Assembly (NCBI RefSeq): GCF_946481715.1
Contig: NZ_CAMLOV010000154.1
Coordinates: 1-13,491, forward strand
Reading direction: 5' to 3'
Length of the DNA: 13,491 nt
Origin: an uncultured Mucilaginibacter sp.
Lineage (GTDB): Bacteria; Bacteroidota; Bacteroidia; Sphingobacteriales; Sphingobacteriaceae
The notes under the pieces were generated by a model. That model was not told the DNA's origin. It saw only the letters and a list, made by a program, of their open reading frames with translations, and searched no databases. Position numbers and translations under genes: made by a program. Shown here piece by piece: positions 1-7,302 of the stretch (position 1 is the stretch's first letter; each line of letters begins with the position of its first letter).

Positions 1-1304
1 TTTACGCCTGGCAGGTGCTGAATAAAAAAGCCTTAAAAAGCGAGCCGTACAGCCCGAGCCCGCGTTATTTCTTACCAAGGGTAATTGTTGCACCCGAAAC
101 GTTTATGTATGGCAACATTAACGGCTCGTTTAACAACTGGGCAGGGATGGGTAATTGGATAAACGAAAAACTTTTATTTAAACGCGGTGATGTGTCCGCG
201 CCTACAGTAGCGTATTTAGCAGAGCTTACAAAAGGTATAACCGACCCCAAACTAAAAGCGCAAAAGGTGTATGAATACATGCAGCAAAAAACGCATTATG
301 TTAGCGTGCAGGTAGGTATAGGCGGGTATCAACCCTTTTTAGCCTCGGAGGTGGATAGGACGGGTTATGGCGACTGTAAGGCACTGGTAAACTATACAAA
401 AGCTTTGTTGGATGCAGTGGGCATAGAATCGTGGTACTGTATTGTTAATGCCAACCATGATTATAAGATAAGTTTTGCTACCGATTTTGCCAGTATGGGC
501 CAGGCAAACCATGTTATACTTTGCCTGCCTTTTAAAAATGATACAACTTTTTTGGAGTGTACCAGTCAAAAAATACCCTTTGGTTTTTTAAGCGATTTTA
601 CGGATGACCGTACGGTACTTGCTTGTACCCCGCAAGGAGGGAAACTGATGCACACGCCTGCTTATAGCGCCCAGGCAAACCGACAGGAACGTAAGGCGGT
701 TTTCGTCATTGACAGTAACGGTTTACTTACCGGCAGCATTAATACAGTTTTTAAGGGCATACAATACGATAACCGCGAAGATATGCTGGACGAACCGGCC
801 ACCGAACAGCGTAAGATGTTCCCGAAATTTTACCCGGTTATTAATAACCTCGACATTGAGAGCTATAACTTTAAGCAGGAAAAACAGCAGTTGCCGTCCA
901 TTACAGAAGACATCAAATTAAATGCCCGCGATTTTGCTACCATGGATAACGGTAAGTTCTATTTCTCGCTAAATCCTTTAAACCGCACTGGCCGTGCGCC
1001 ACGGGATGTGCGCAACCGCGTAACTCCTTTATATATTAACCAGGGTTATACCGATGATGACGAAATAACTTACAAACTACCTACCGGCTACAAACTGGAG
1101 TTTAACCCGATGGATTTATCGCTGGATAAACCGTTCGGCAAATTCACGGTAACGATGTCTGTTAATGGCGATCAGCTAAAGTTTAAAAGGCACCTACAAC
1201 TTAAAGAAGGCACTTACAACAAAGAGCTTTACAGCGAACTGGTGGATTTTTACCAAAAGATAGCGGATGCCGATAATTACAATGTGTCCCTGGTTAAAAA
1301 CTGA
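1..1304 (+). CDS. Transglutaminase-like (DUF3857 family) protein, 5' end missing
   Basis: Partial gene: the reading frame is open from base 3 (Tyr-Ala-Trp-Gln before the GTG at 15), so the true start lies left of the window. What remains is the end of the N-terminal DUF3857 region, a transglutaminase/protease-like core and a C-terminal beta-rich region. Numbering from the codon at 15, the core shows the nucleophile in GYGDCKA (Cys121) and the catalytic His in QANHVIL (His166). The third triad position falls on Glu181 in FLECTS, where many relatives have Asp. Members of this family in Bacteroidota are usually secreted or envelope proteins of about 630-680 residues whose substrates are unknown. 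They may act as proteases or crosslinkers. The stop TGA (1302-1304) abuts the stop of a small opposite-strand gene inside the palindrome TGATCA. Family assignment is firm; biochemical role is not known. Confidence 0.88.
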   Translation, partial: YAWQVLNKKALKSEPYSPSPRYFLPRVIVAPETFMYGNINGSFNNWAGMGNWINEKLLFKRGDVSAPTVAYLAELTKGITDPKLKAQKVYEYMQQKTHYVSVQVGIGGYQPFLASEVDRTGYGDCKALVNYTKALLDAVGIESWYCIVNANHDYKISFATDFASMGQANHVILCLPFKNDTTFLECTSQKIPFGFLSDFTDDRTVLACTPQGGKLMHTPAYSAQANRQERKAVFVIDSNGLLTGSINTVFKGIQYDNREDMLDEPATEQRKMFPKFYPVINNLDIESYNFKQEKQQLPSITEDIKLNARDFATMDNGKFYFSLNPLNRTGRAPRDVRNRVTPLYINQGYTDDDEITYKLPTGYKLEFNPMDLSLDKPFGKFTVTMSVNGDQLKFKRHLQLKEGTYNKELYSELVDFYQKIADADNYNVSLVKN

Positions 1305-1427
1305 TCAGCTGAAGATGATGATGCCCAGGATAATGCCTACAATCATGATGATATAAAGCATGATCTCGGTACCGGCAAAACGCTTGTATTTAGTCCAGAA
1401 AGAGTAATCTTGTTTGGGTTTTTCCAT
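1305..1427 (-). CDS. Small (40-residue) single-pass membrane protein, unknown function
   Basis: A short gene read by hand from the minus strand, ATG at 1427-1425 to TGA at 1307-1305. The product begins MEKPKQDYSFWTKYKRFAGT: a polar, aromatic and basic N-terminal half. It is followed by about 18 strongly hydrophobic residues (residues 22-39, rich in Ile, Met and Gly) ending in Phe-Ser. That is the architecture of a single-span small membrane protein with its charged N-terminus in the cytoplasm. It fills exactly the space between the transglutaminase stop and the promoter gap of the TMEM175-like gene. A TATTTTTG element lies eight bases upstream of the ATG, so the transcript would be nearly leaderless. 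No homologue is recognised from memory. The amphipathic-to-hydrophobic layout and tight packing favour a real gene over chance; it could assist the divergent channel, but that is only inference. Confidence 0.62.
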   Translation of the reverse strand: MEKPKQDYSFWTKYKRFAGTEIMLYIIMIVGIILGIIIFS

Positions 1428-1434
1428 ACAGTCA

Positions 1435-1442
1435 CAAAAATA
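1435..1442 (-). promoter_or_regulatory. Possible -7 element of the small membrane-protein gene
   Basis: The minus strand reads TATTTTTG here, matching the Bacteroidota -7 consensus TAnnTTTG. It sits in the 31-bp gap between the divergent small-protein and TMEM175-like genes and would start transcription at or next to the ATG at 1427. No good -33 TTG at the usual spacing was found, and the region is AT-rich, so the call is weak. Confidence 0.3.
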
Positions 1443-1458
1443 TACAAATTATAATAGG

Positions 1459-2208
1459 ATGAATATAAAAGAAGAGGAAGAGATAAAGAAGGAGTTTCAA
1501 CTGGAGCGCGTAATCCTGTTCAGCGATGCGGTTTTTGCAATCATTATTACCATAATGGTGTTAGAGATAAAACTCCCCGAGGGGCTGCGCCATGCCGAAA
1601 GGAAAGAAATAAAGCATGCTTTGTTTGAATTGGCGCCAAGGCTTTTCGGGTATGTTACCGCTTTCTTTTTTGTAGGGATGTTTTGGCTAAAACACCTTAA
1701 AACATTCAGCTATTTAAAAGATTACAGTAAAGGGCTCATCATCTGGAATTTAGTATTCCTCTTCTTTATTTCGCTATTTCCGTTCGGCGTTTCGGTAATG
1801 ACAGAAACCTTAGGACCAAGCAACACGATAGGTATCTTTATCTATTTTAATGTAATAGCATTCAGTATACTGGGGCAAACTCTGTTAACGCGGTACCTAA
1901 TCATGAATGCAGCTACCCTTTGTATTAAACCGAATCAAATAGAAACCAATTTACAATGGAAGGTGCAGCGCATGAACTTCGTGACGCTGCCGTTGTTATT
2001 TGCTTACGTTGCATCATTTGTTTATTACGAAGTAAACACTCAATTTATTAGCTTTGGTTTTATCGTTTGGGCCTTGGTAATGACCCGGTTGCGCCGTAAA
2101 TATTACCCGGGAGATACCAACGATGAGCCGATAATAAAAAGGTTGTTTGCCTCACGGAAACGTAAACCCACAATTACTACGCCCCTCGCTGAAACAGTAA
2201 CTGAGTAA
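1459..2208 (+). CDS. TMEM175/DUF1211 family membrane protein, putative potassium channel
   Basis: A 249-residue polytopic membrane protein. The first helix carries the family signature as RVILFSDAVFA (residues 17-27 from the chosen start), followed by a hydrophobic stretch ending in LEIKLP. About five further hydrophobic segments follow and a basic C-terminal tail (RLFASRKRK). Bacterial TMEM175 proteins have six helices per subunit, form tetramers, and conduct potassium through a pore lined by the first helix. The reading frame extends upstream to an ATG at 1414. That start would overlap the opposite-strand small gene and adds a polar leader absent from the family pattern, so ATG 1459 (MNIKEEEE) is preferred. 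The ribosome site is poor (AGG directly before the ATG). The gene converges on the NlpC/P60 gene with five bases between stops. Family call is strong; ion selectivity is inferred. Confidence 0.85.
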   Translation: MNIKEEEEIKKEFQLERVILFSDAVFAIIITIMVLEIKLPEGLRHAERKEIKHALFELAPRLFGYVTAFFFVGMFWLKHLKTFSYLKDYSKGLIIWNLVFLFFISLFPFGVSVMTETLGPSNTIGIFIYFNVIAFSILGQTLLTRYLIMNAATLCIKPNQIETNLQWKVQRMNFVTLPLLFAYVASFVYYEVNTQFISFGFIVWALVMTRLRRKYYPGDTNDEPIIKRLFASRKRKPTITTPLAETVTE

Positions 2209-2217
2209 TTTACTTAG
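2201..2217. terminator. Palindrome spanning two convergent stop codons, possible bidirectional terminator
   Basis: CTGAGTAATTTACTTAG is a near-perfect palindrome. As RNA it gives a stem of six pairs (one G-U) with a five-base AT loop. It contains the TAA of the TMEM175-like gene (2206-2208) and the TAA of the opposite-strand NlpC/P60 gene (2214-2216). A TTT follows on the plus side, but there is no long U tract, so it is at best a weak terminator. Confidence 0.35.
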
Positions 2218-2810
2218 TTTCCCGAAGCGGTAAGTGCGGGTTCTGACACCGAGCCTGCGCGGGAGAAGTATTGGTATATACCATTATCGTGAAGTTTTAC
2301 AATAACTACACCCCGGCGGGTGCTGGCATGTACAATATAGCCGTTTTGCAAATATACGCCTACGTGGCTAAACTGTTTGCCATCAAAATCGAAGAACACC
2401 AGATCGCCTTCTTTTAGTTCTTCCTCGTATTTGCGTTTGATGCTGTTTACCTGCATGGCGCAAGTACGCGGAACAGGTGTATCATAAACCTGCAATTGCA
2501 GCAAAAACACCAGGCCCGAGCAATCGATGCCATCCTTATCCAGGCCACCAAAGCGGTAAGGTGTACCCATCCATTCATCAATAAAGCTGTACAGCCTGCC
2601 GTTTTGTATATCGTTACGTTTTTGGCCCATTAAAGCGGCGTATTTATCGGCAATTTCCTTGTCTGGTTTTACCATAATGTACGGTCCGCGGCGCACAGGT
2701 ACTGAGAACTGCCCGTTGCTATTCCTAACCGTTAGTTTACGCGAATGGCAGCTTAAAAGTACTACGGCAGCAAAAATGAAGGCTAAATTGGTATAGCGTT
2801 TTAAAAACAT
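2214..2810 (-). CDS. NlpC/P60 (C40) family lipoprotein, peptidoglycan endopeptidase
   Basis: A 198-residue predicted lipoprotein. The N-terminus (MFLKRYTNLAFIFAAVVLLSC) is a signal peptide with a lipobox LLSC, so Cys21 would be lipidated and the protein membrane-anchored facing the periplasm. The NlpC/P60 domain covers about residues 75-185. The catalytic Cys97 is in GIDCSG, the catalytic His149 in FSHVGVYL, and a third polar residue His161 in IVHAST. This is the usual Cys-His-His arrangement of C40 peptidases, which cut the gamma-D-Glu to diaminopimelate bond in peptide stems. There is no SH3 or LysM targeting domain, only a short linker of about 50 residues after the lipobox. The start is the ATG at 2810-2808, immediately followed by a good signal peptide. 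The gene is apparently monocistronic: mutS transcription reads toward it but is separated by 184 bp holding an inverted repeat. Confidence 0.93.
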   Translation of the reverse strand: MFLKRYTNLAFIFAAVVLLSCHSRKLTVRNSNGQFSVPVRRGPYIMVKPDKEIADKYAALMGQKRNDIQNGRLYSFIDEWMGTPYRFGGLDKDGIDCSGLVFLLQLQVYDTPVPRTCAMQVNSIKRKYEEELKEGDLVFFDFDGKQFSHVGVYLQNGYIVHASTRRGVVIVKLHDNGIYQYFSRAGSVSEPALTASGN

Positions 2811-2881
2811 GCACTAAAGATATTGTTAAAGGCAAAAACGTTATAGGAGATGTTATAAACATATTAACAGATGAGCGCATT

Positions 2882-2992
2882 GATGTGCAGATTTCAAATG
2901 TGCAGGTTTGCAGATTACACGCAAAATAAAATCGCCTGCACCGGACTGCTCAAGTCAAATCTGAACATCTGAAATTTGCACATTCGCACATC
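2882..2992. repeat. Imperfect inverted repeat with ~35-nt arms (GATGTGC... element)
   Basis: The left arm (2882-2916) begins GATGTGCAGATTTC. The right arm (2957-2992), read on the opposite strand, begins GATGTGCGAATGTGC. The arms match at roughly three quarters of positions with small shifts and are built from short words such as TGTGCA, TTTCA and CAGAT. The spacer is 40 bases. The right arm ends two bases from the mutS stop, so the folded RNA could close mutS transcripts. The composition, unlike flanking genes, suggests a dispersed intergenic repeat of the REP/minisatellite type; copy number cannot be judged from one window. Confidence 0.6.
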
Positions 2993-2994
2993 TT

Positions 2995-5607
2995 CTATCC
3001 TTTTATCACCCGTTGTATCTCATCCAATTTCATCAACGCCTCCACCGGGGTAAGGGTGTTTACATCCAGGTTGTTTAGTGTGTCGCGGATCTTCACCAAC
3101 ACGGGGTCATCTATGGAGAACATCTGCATTTGTACGGCCTGCTTTTGAACTTTGCGGATACTTTCCTTAATATGTTCCCCGCCTGTACGCTCGTTTTCCA
3201 GTTTTTTTAATATCTCGTTGGCGCGGCTTAGCACTTTTTGAGGCATCCCCGCAAGCTTGGCCACGTGGATACCAAAGCTATGCTCGCTGCCGCCCGGCAC
3301 CAGCTTGCGCAGGAAAATGATCTGCTGCCCAACCTCTTTTACCGATACATTAAAATTTTTGATGCGGTTGAAACTATTGCTCAACTCATTCAACTCGTGA
3401 TAATGCGTTGCAAACAGGGTTTTCGCGCGGGCCGTGGTTTGATTATGAAGATATTCGGCTATAGACCATGCGATAGAGATACCATCGTATGTAGAAGTGC
3501 CGCGGCCTATCTCATCTAACAGAATAAGGCTTCTGTCTGATAAATTGTTTAAGATGCTGGCCGTTTCGTTCATCTCCACCATAAAGGTTGACTCGCCGGA
3601 GGACAAGTTATCCGATGCCCCTACCCTTGTAAATATCTTATCAACCAAACCTATTGAAGCAGCTTTAGCGGGCACAAAGCAGCCCATCTGCGCCATCAGC
3701 ACAATAAGCCCGGTTTGCCTAAGCAGGGCCGATTTACCCGCCATGTTTGGCCCGGTAATAATGATGATCTGCTGCGAATCCGAATCGAGCAATACATCAT
3801 TGGTAATGTATTCCTCGCCAAGTGGCAGGTTTTTTTCTATCACTGGGTGCCGGCCGCCCTTAATATCCAGCACACGGCTGTCGTTCACGTTCGGCTTTAC
3901 GTAATAGTTTTTTATGGAGATGGCAGCAAAGTTAAGCAGCACATCCAAACGGGCAATCAGCTGCGCGTTCAGCTGTATAGGTTTAATGTATTCTGCAAGT
4001 GCATACAGCAGATCATTATACAGCTTGGTTTCCAGTACCAATATCTTTTCTTCGGCGCCTAATATCTGCTCCTCGTATTCTTTAAGTTCTGGCGTTATGT
4101 AACGCTCCGCGTTAACCAGCGTTTGCTTGCGGATCCATTCCGTTGGCACCTTATCCCGGTGGCTGTGGGTAACTTCGAGGTAATAACCAAAAACGTTATT
4201 GAACGATACTTTCAACGACGGAATGCCTGTAGCTTCTGCCTCGCGTTTTTGTATCTCCAGTAAATAACCTTTTCCGCCAAAGGCTATTTTACGCAGCCTG
4301 TCCAGTTCCTCGTTAATACCTTCGTTCATCACCGAACCTTTTACCATCATTACAGGTGGCTCGGGGTGCAACTCGCGGGCTATTCTTTCGCAGATGGTGG
4401 CGCAGGGGTTTAGTTGTTCGCCTATAGCCCTCAGCGGCTCACTTTCAGATGCTTCTGTTATTTTTTTTATTTCGCTAATGGCCAGTAGAGCTTTTTTAAG
4501 CTGGCAAACCTCGCGCGGATTGGCCCGTTGCAAGCCTATTTTTGAGATAAGCCTCTCCAGGTCGCTTATCTGGCGGATGTATTGTTGCAGGGTTTCGCGC
4601 AGCTCTTCCTCTGCAATAAAATATTCTACCACACCCAGACGGTCGTTTATAGGCTTTATTTCCTTCAGCGGCATCACTATCCAGCGGCGCAGCAAGCGAG
4701 CGCCCATGGGTGAGCAGGTATGGTCGAGTACATCAACAAGTGTTTTCGCATTCTCGTTATGAGAACCTACCAGTTCCAGGTTACGTATACTGAACCGATC
4801 CAGCCACAAATACCGGTCTTCCTCTATTCTGCCAATAGCGCTGATGTGTTGCAGGTTGCGGTGCTCGGTCTCGTTGAGGTAATGCAGGGCAACGCCTGCT
4901 GCCACAATGCCCAAATTCAGCTTATCAATACCAAATCCTTTTAAGGATTTTACGCCGAAATGTTTCAGTAGCGTTTCTGTGGCATAATCGCCGCTATAGG
5001 GCCAATCGTCCAGCGTATAAGTGTAAAAGCGGTCGCCGTAGTGCTCTTTAAAATCGTGTTGCCGGCTTTTGGGGAATATCACTTCGCTGGGCGCGTAACT
5101 TTGCAGCAGTTTGTCTATATAATTAGGATTACCCTGTGCAGCTAAAAACTCTCCTGTGGAAATATCTATCAGTGCAATACCGATGCTATTTTTCTCAAAA
5201 TACAACGAGGCGAGGTAGTTATTGCTCTTTTGCTGCAGGATATTATCGCTGATGGCCACGCCGGGGGTAACCAGTTCGGTAACGCCGCGCTTAACGATGG
5301 TTTTGGTTGTTTTTGGGTCTTCCAGCTGGTCGCAAATAGCTACGCGCTGCCCCGCGCGTACTAATTTTGGAAGGTAGGTTTCCAGCGAATGGTGCGGGAA
5401 GCCGGCCAGTTCGATAAAGGTAGCTGCGCCATTGCCACGGCGGGTAAGCACAATACCCAAAATTCCAGCTGCTTTTATAGCATCCTCGCCGAAGGTTTCG
5501 TAAAAATCGCCCACGCGGAATAGCAGCAGAGCACCGGGGTACTTCACTTTAATGGCGTTATACTGCTGCATTAAAGGGGTTTCTTTGGTTTCGGTGGTTT
5601 TGGCCAA
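2995..5607 (-). CDS. mutS: DNA mismatch repair protein MutS
   Basis: An 870-residue, full-length MutS, the ATPase that recognises base mismatches and small loops and recruits MutL. The mismatch-reading Phe-Tyr-Glu is in VGDFYETFG (Phe35, Glu37). Connector, lever and clamp regions follow (clamp near residues 430-540). The ABC-type ATPase has Walker A GPNMAGKS (619-626), signature region LSSGESTFM (668-676), Walker B LILLDE (694-699) and the switch His in FATHYHEL. A QMQMF sequence near residues 826-830 resembles the beta-clamp contact seen in the tail of other MutS proteins. The first codon is TTG (5607-5605), giving MAKTTETKETPLMQQYN, which matches the normal MutS N-terminus. There is no in-frame ATG upstream before a stop, and the next ATG (residue 13) would remove conserved sequence. 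An 8-bp hairpin lies 26-50 bases upstream. Identity is certain. Confidence 0.98.
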   Translation of the reverse strand: MAKTTETKETPLMQQYNAIKVKYPGALLLFRVGDFYETFGEDAIKAAGILGIVLTRRGNGAATFIELAGFPHHSLETYLPKLVRAGQRVAICDQLEDPKTTKTIVKRGVTELVTPGVAISDNILQQKSNNYLASLYFEKNSIGIALIDISTGEFLAAQGNPNYIDKLLQSYAPSEVIFPKSRQHDFKEHYGDRFYTYTLDDWPYSGDYATETLLKHFGVKSLKGFGIDKLNLGIVAAGVALHYLNETEHRNLQHISAIGRIEEDRYLWLDRFSIRNLELVGSHNENAKTLVDVLDHTCSPMGARLLRRWIVMPLKEIKPINDRLGVVEYFIAEEELRETLQQYIRQISDLERLISKIGLQRANPREVCQLKKALLAISEIKKITEASESEPLRAIGEQLNPCATICERIARELHPEPPVMMVKGSVMNEGINEELDRLRKIAFGGKGYLLEIQKREAEATGIPSLKVSFNNVFGYYLEVTHSHRDKVPTEWIRKQTLVNAERYITPELKEYEEQILGAEEKILVLETKLYNDLLYALAEYIKPIQLNAQLIARLDVLLNFAAISIKNYYVKPNVNDSRVLDIKGGRHPVIEKNLPLGEEYITNDVLLDSDSQQIIIITGPNMAGKSALLRQTGLIVLMAQMGCFVPAKAASIGLVDKIFTRVGASDNLSSGESTFMVEMNETASILNNLSDRSLILLDEIGRGTSTYDGISIAWSIAEYLHNQTTARAKTLFATHYHELNELSNSFNRIKNFNVSVKEVGQQIIFLRKLVPGGSEHSFGIHVAKLAGMPQKVLSRANEILKKLENERTGGEHIKESIRKVQKQAVQMQMFSIDDPVLVKIRDTLNNLDVNTLTPVEALMKLDEIQRVIKG

Positions 5608-5632
5608 GTTGGTGCTTTTAATAATCTGCTAA

Positions 5633-5657
5633 TTTAATCCATTGCCTTTGGATTAAA
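5633..5657. other. Perfect 8-bp inverted repeat upstream of mutS
   Basis: TTTAATCC (5633-5640) and GGATTAAA (5650-5657) form a perfect 8-bp stem with a nine-base loop, 26-50 bases before the TTG start of mutS. It lies in the 221-bp divergent gap between mutS and the plus-strand gene at 5829. It could be an operator or a leader hairpin; no promoter match nearby helps to decide. The rest of the gap shows no other convincing element. Confidence 0.4.
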
Positions 5658-5828
5658 GCCATTGTGGAAAAGTTGCAGAAATGTTAGTTATTGATGGAAC
5701 AGTGCACAATAAATGGTTGACTGGCATTCCGTGCCTTAATAAGTTATTTCCTTTTCCAATTATTTTTCACATGCTTATGCGAGTGGGGTTTTGTGCTATT
5801 TGCTTACCTTGTAACAAAATTAAGGCAG

Positions 5829-6215
5829 ATGAAATTAATGTTAACCGTTTTTATAGTTTTGACGGCGACCTTTACCATAAATGCTCAATCAGAGCCCGAT
5901 TCGTTGGCAATAGTAAAAATAGTTAAGGCCGACCTTAAAAACTTTAAGTTGGATAAACAGTTATGGAAGGATTTTAAAGCCAGGCAGTTCGGCGTTACTT
6001 CAGATCATTTTAAACCTGTTAAGGCAGGCGTTAGCGATAGCACATTACTGAATGATTCGGTATATGTAAAAGCTTACCGTGCAGGTGCAGCAAAAAAAAC
6101 CTCTAAACGGCACACCACCGCGCACTATTTTTTATTTGCCGGTGGCGCATCGATAATAGTGCTTGCTGTAGTTGTACTAACCGCTGTGGCTGTAGCACTT
6201 AGCGCATGGAATTAA
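5829..6215 (+). CDS. Small exported protein with C-terminal transmembrane segment, unknown function
   Basis: A 128-residue protein I do not recognise. From ATG 5829 it begins MKLMLTVFIVLTATFTINAQ, a clear Sec signal peptide with likely cleavage near INA-QSEPDS, the Ala-Gln boundary common in Bacteroidota. The middle (about residues 24-95) is lysine-rich, soluble and repeat-free. Residues from about 103 to the end form one hydrophobic helix (FAGGASIIVLAVVVLTAVAV) with only a few residues after it. The frame opens further upstream at 5793, but those residues dilute the signal peptide, and AAGG precedes ATG 5829 at a usable distance, so the later start is chosen. The stop TAA (6213-6215) directly touches the ATG of the winged-helix gene, implying co-transcription and probably translational coupling. 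The topology would leave the middle region outside the cytoplasm. Confidence 0.7.
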   Translation: MKLMLTVFIVLTATFTINAQSEPDSLAIVKIVKADLKNFKLDKQLWKDFKARQFGVTSDHFKPVKAGVSDSTLLNDSVYVKAYRAGAAKKTSKRHTTAHYFLFAGGASIIVLAVVVLTAVAVALSAWN

Positions 6216-7295
6216 ATGAAAAAGGCTTTGTTAGATATTACCGGCATCCGCCTGCAAAACCAGCATTTGATAAACCCCAAATTTATCAACCCGGCTGATA
6301 TAGTAAAACACATGGGTGCCGTACAATCGCAGGATTATAGCGGCGCTAAATGGGCACTTGGGCAACGCTTAACAGGAAGCACCGATGAACTAATAGACAA
6401 GGCGTTAACCGATGGAAGTATCATCCGTACCCATGTGCTGCGCCCTACCTGGCATTTTGTACACCCCGATGATGTACCCTGGATGCTGGGCCTGACTGCC
6501 AAACGGATATTAGCAGGTGCGGCATCCCGTTTCCGCGAACTCCAGTTGGATGAGAAGGTGATCGCTAAATGCGAAAAGTTGGTAATTAAAGCATTGGATG
6601 GCAAAAAACAAATAGCGCGGGATGAGCTTGCAAATTACTTCAGCAACCATGGCATCGCTACCAATGACCAGCGCTTTGTACATATCATGATACAGCTGGA
6701 ATTGGAGCAACTGGTTTGCAGCGGTGGCCGCGAAGGTAAACAGTTTACTTATGCTTTATTTGATGAGCGGGTGCCCAACGGCAAAGCGCCTGAAAAGGAT
6801 GAAGCACTTGCAAGATTAGCCGAGCGATATTTTACATCGCACGGCCCGGCAACTATAGCCGACTTTGCCTGGTGGAGCGGCTTGACACTCACCGATGCTC
6901 ATTCGGGATTAGAGGCTGTTAAAACCGAGCTGGCCAGTTATACCGTTGATGGCCAAACCTTTTGGTTTACAGAGCGGGAAGATGTTGGATCTATGGCCAA
7001 TACCGCCCAACTATTGCCCAATTACGATGAGTACATTGTAAGCTATAAAGACCGCAGCGCAACCATAGATGCCGAACACATCAGCAAAGCCGACCCACGC
7101 GGCACCATCTTTAACCATACCATCGTTATAAATGGAAAAATAAAAGGGATTTGGAAACGCACGATCAAAAAAGACATATTGGAAGTTGAGTTGACCCCAT
7201 TTAAAAAACTCAGTTCGCAAAATTTAAAGGCGATAGAAAAGGCCGCAAAAACTTACGCCAAGTTTTTGGGATTGAAACAGGTAACGATTAAGTAA
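6216..7295 (+). CDS. Winged-helix DNA-binding protein of the AlkZ/YcaQ (HTH_42) glycosylase-like superfamily
   Basis: A 359-residue protein that looks like the HTH_42 (PF06224) superfamily. Supporting segments are HMGAVQSQDYSGAKWALGQR near the N-terminus, IIRTHVLRPTWHFV, ANYFSNHG, FAWWSGL and LLPNYDEYIVSYKDRS in the C-terminal half. Superfamily members with known activity (Streptomyces AlkZ, E. coli YcaQ/AlkX) are DNA glycosylases that unhook interstrand crosslinks or remove bulky alkylated bases. They use a Gln-x-Gln or Gln-x-Asp catalytic motif. Here the motif is Gln37-Ser-Gln39, so the AlkZ-type pair is preserved; activity is nevertheless inferred. Many genomes encode family members of untested function, so a DNA-binding regulator remains possible. 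The start ATG follows the preceding stop with no gap. mutS lies divergently across a 221-bp intergenic region plus the small exported-protein gene. Confidence 0.85.
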   Translation: MKKALLDITGIRLQNQHLINPKFINPADIVKHMGAVQSQDYSGAKWALGQRLTGSTDELIDKALTDGSIIRTHVLRPTWHFVHPDDVPWMLGLTAKRILAGAASRFRELQLDEKVIAKCEKLVIKALDGKKQIARDELANYFSNHGIATNDQRFVHIMIQLELEQLVCSGGREGKQFTYALFDERVPNGKAPEKDEALARLAERYFTSHGPATIADFAWWSGLTLTDAHSGLEAVKTELASYTVDGQTFWFTEREDVGSMANTAQLLPNYDEYIVSYKDRSATIDAEHISKADPRGTIFNHTIVINGKIKGIWKRTIKKDILEVELTPFKKLSSQNLKAIEKAAKTYAKFLGLKQVTIK

Positions 7296-7302
7296 CGCAG
7301 GA

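Noticed and set aside
3238..4944. Several plus-strand open frames of 60-135 codons opposite mutS
   Set aside because: mutS is certain over this whole stretch; the plus-strand frames show no domain pattern, no signal peptide and no promoter, and are mirror frames of a conserved gene.
5681..5926. An 81-codon plus-strand frame in the mutS upstream gap
   Set aside because: It overlaps the signal-peptide gene at 5829 in another frame, has an irregular Cys-rich composition and no recognisable features.
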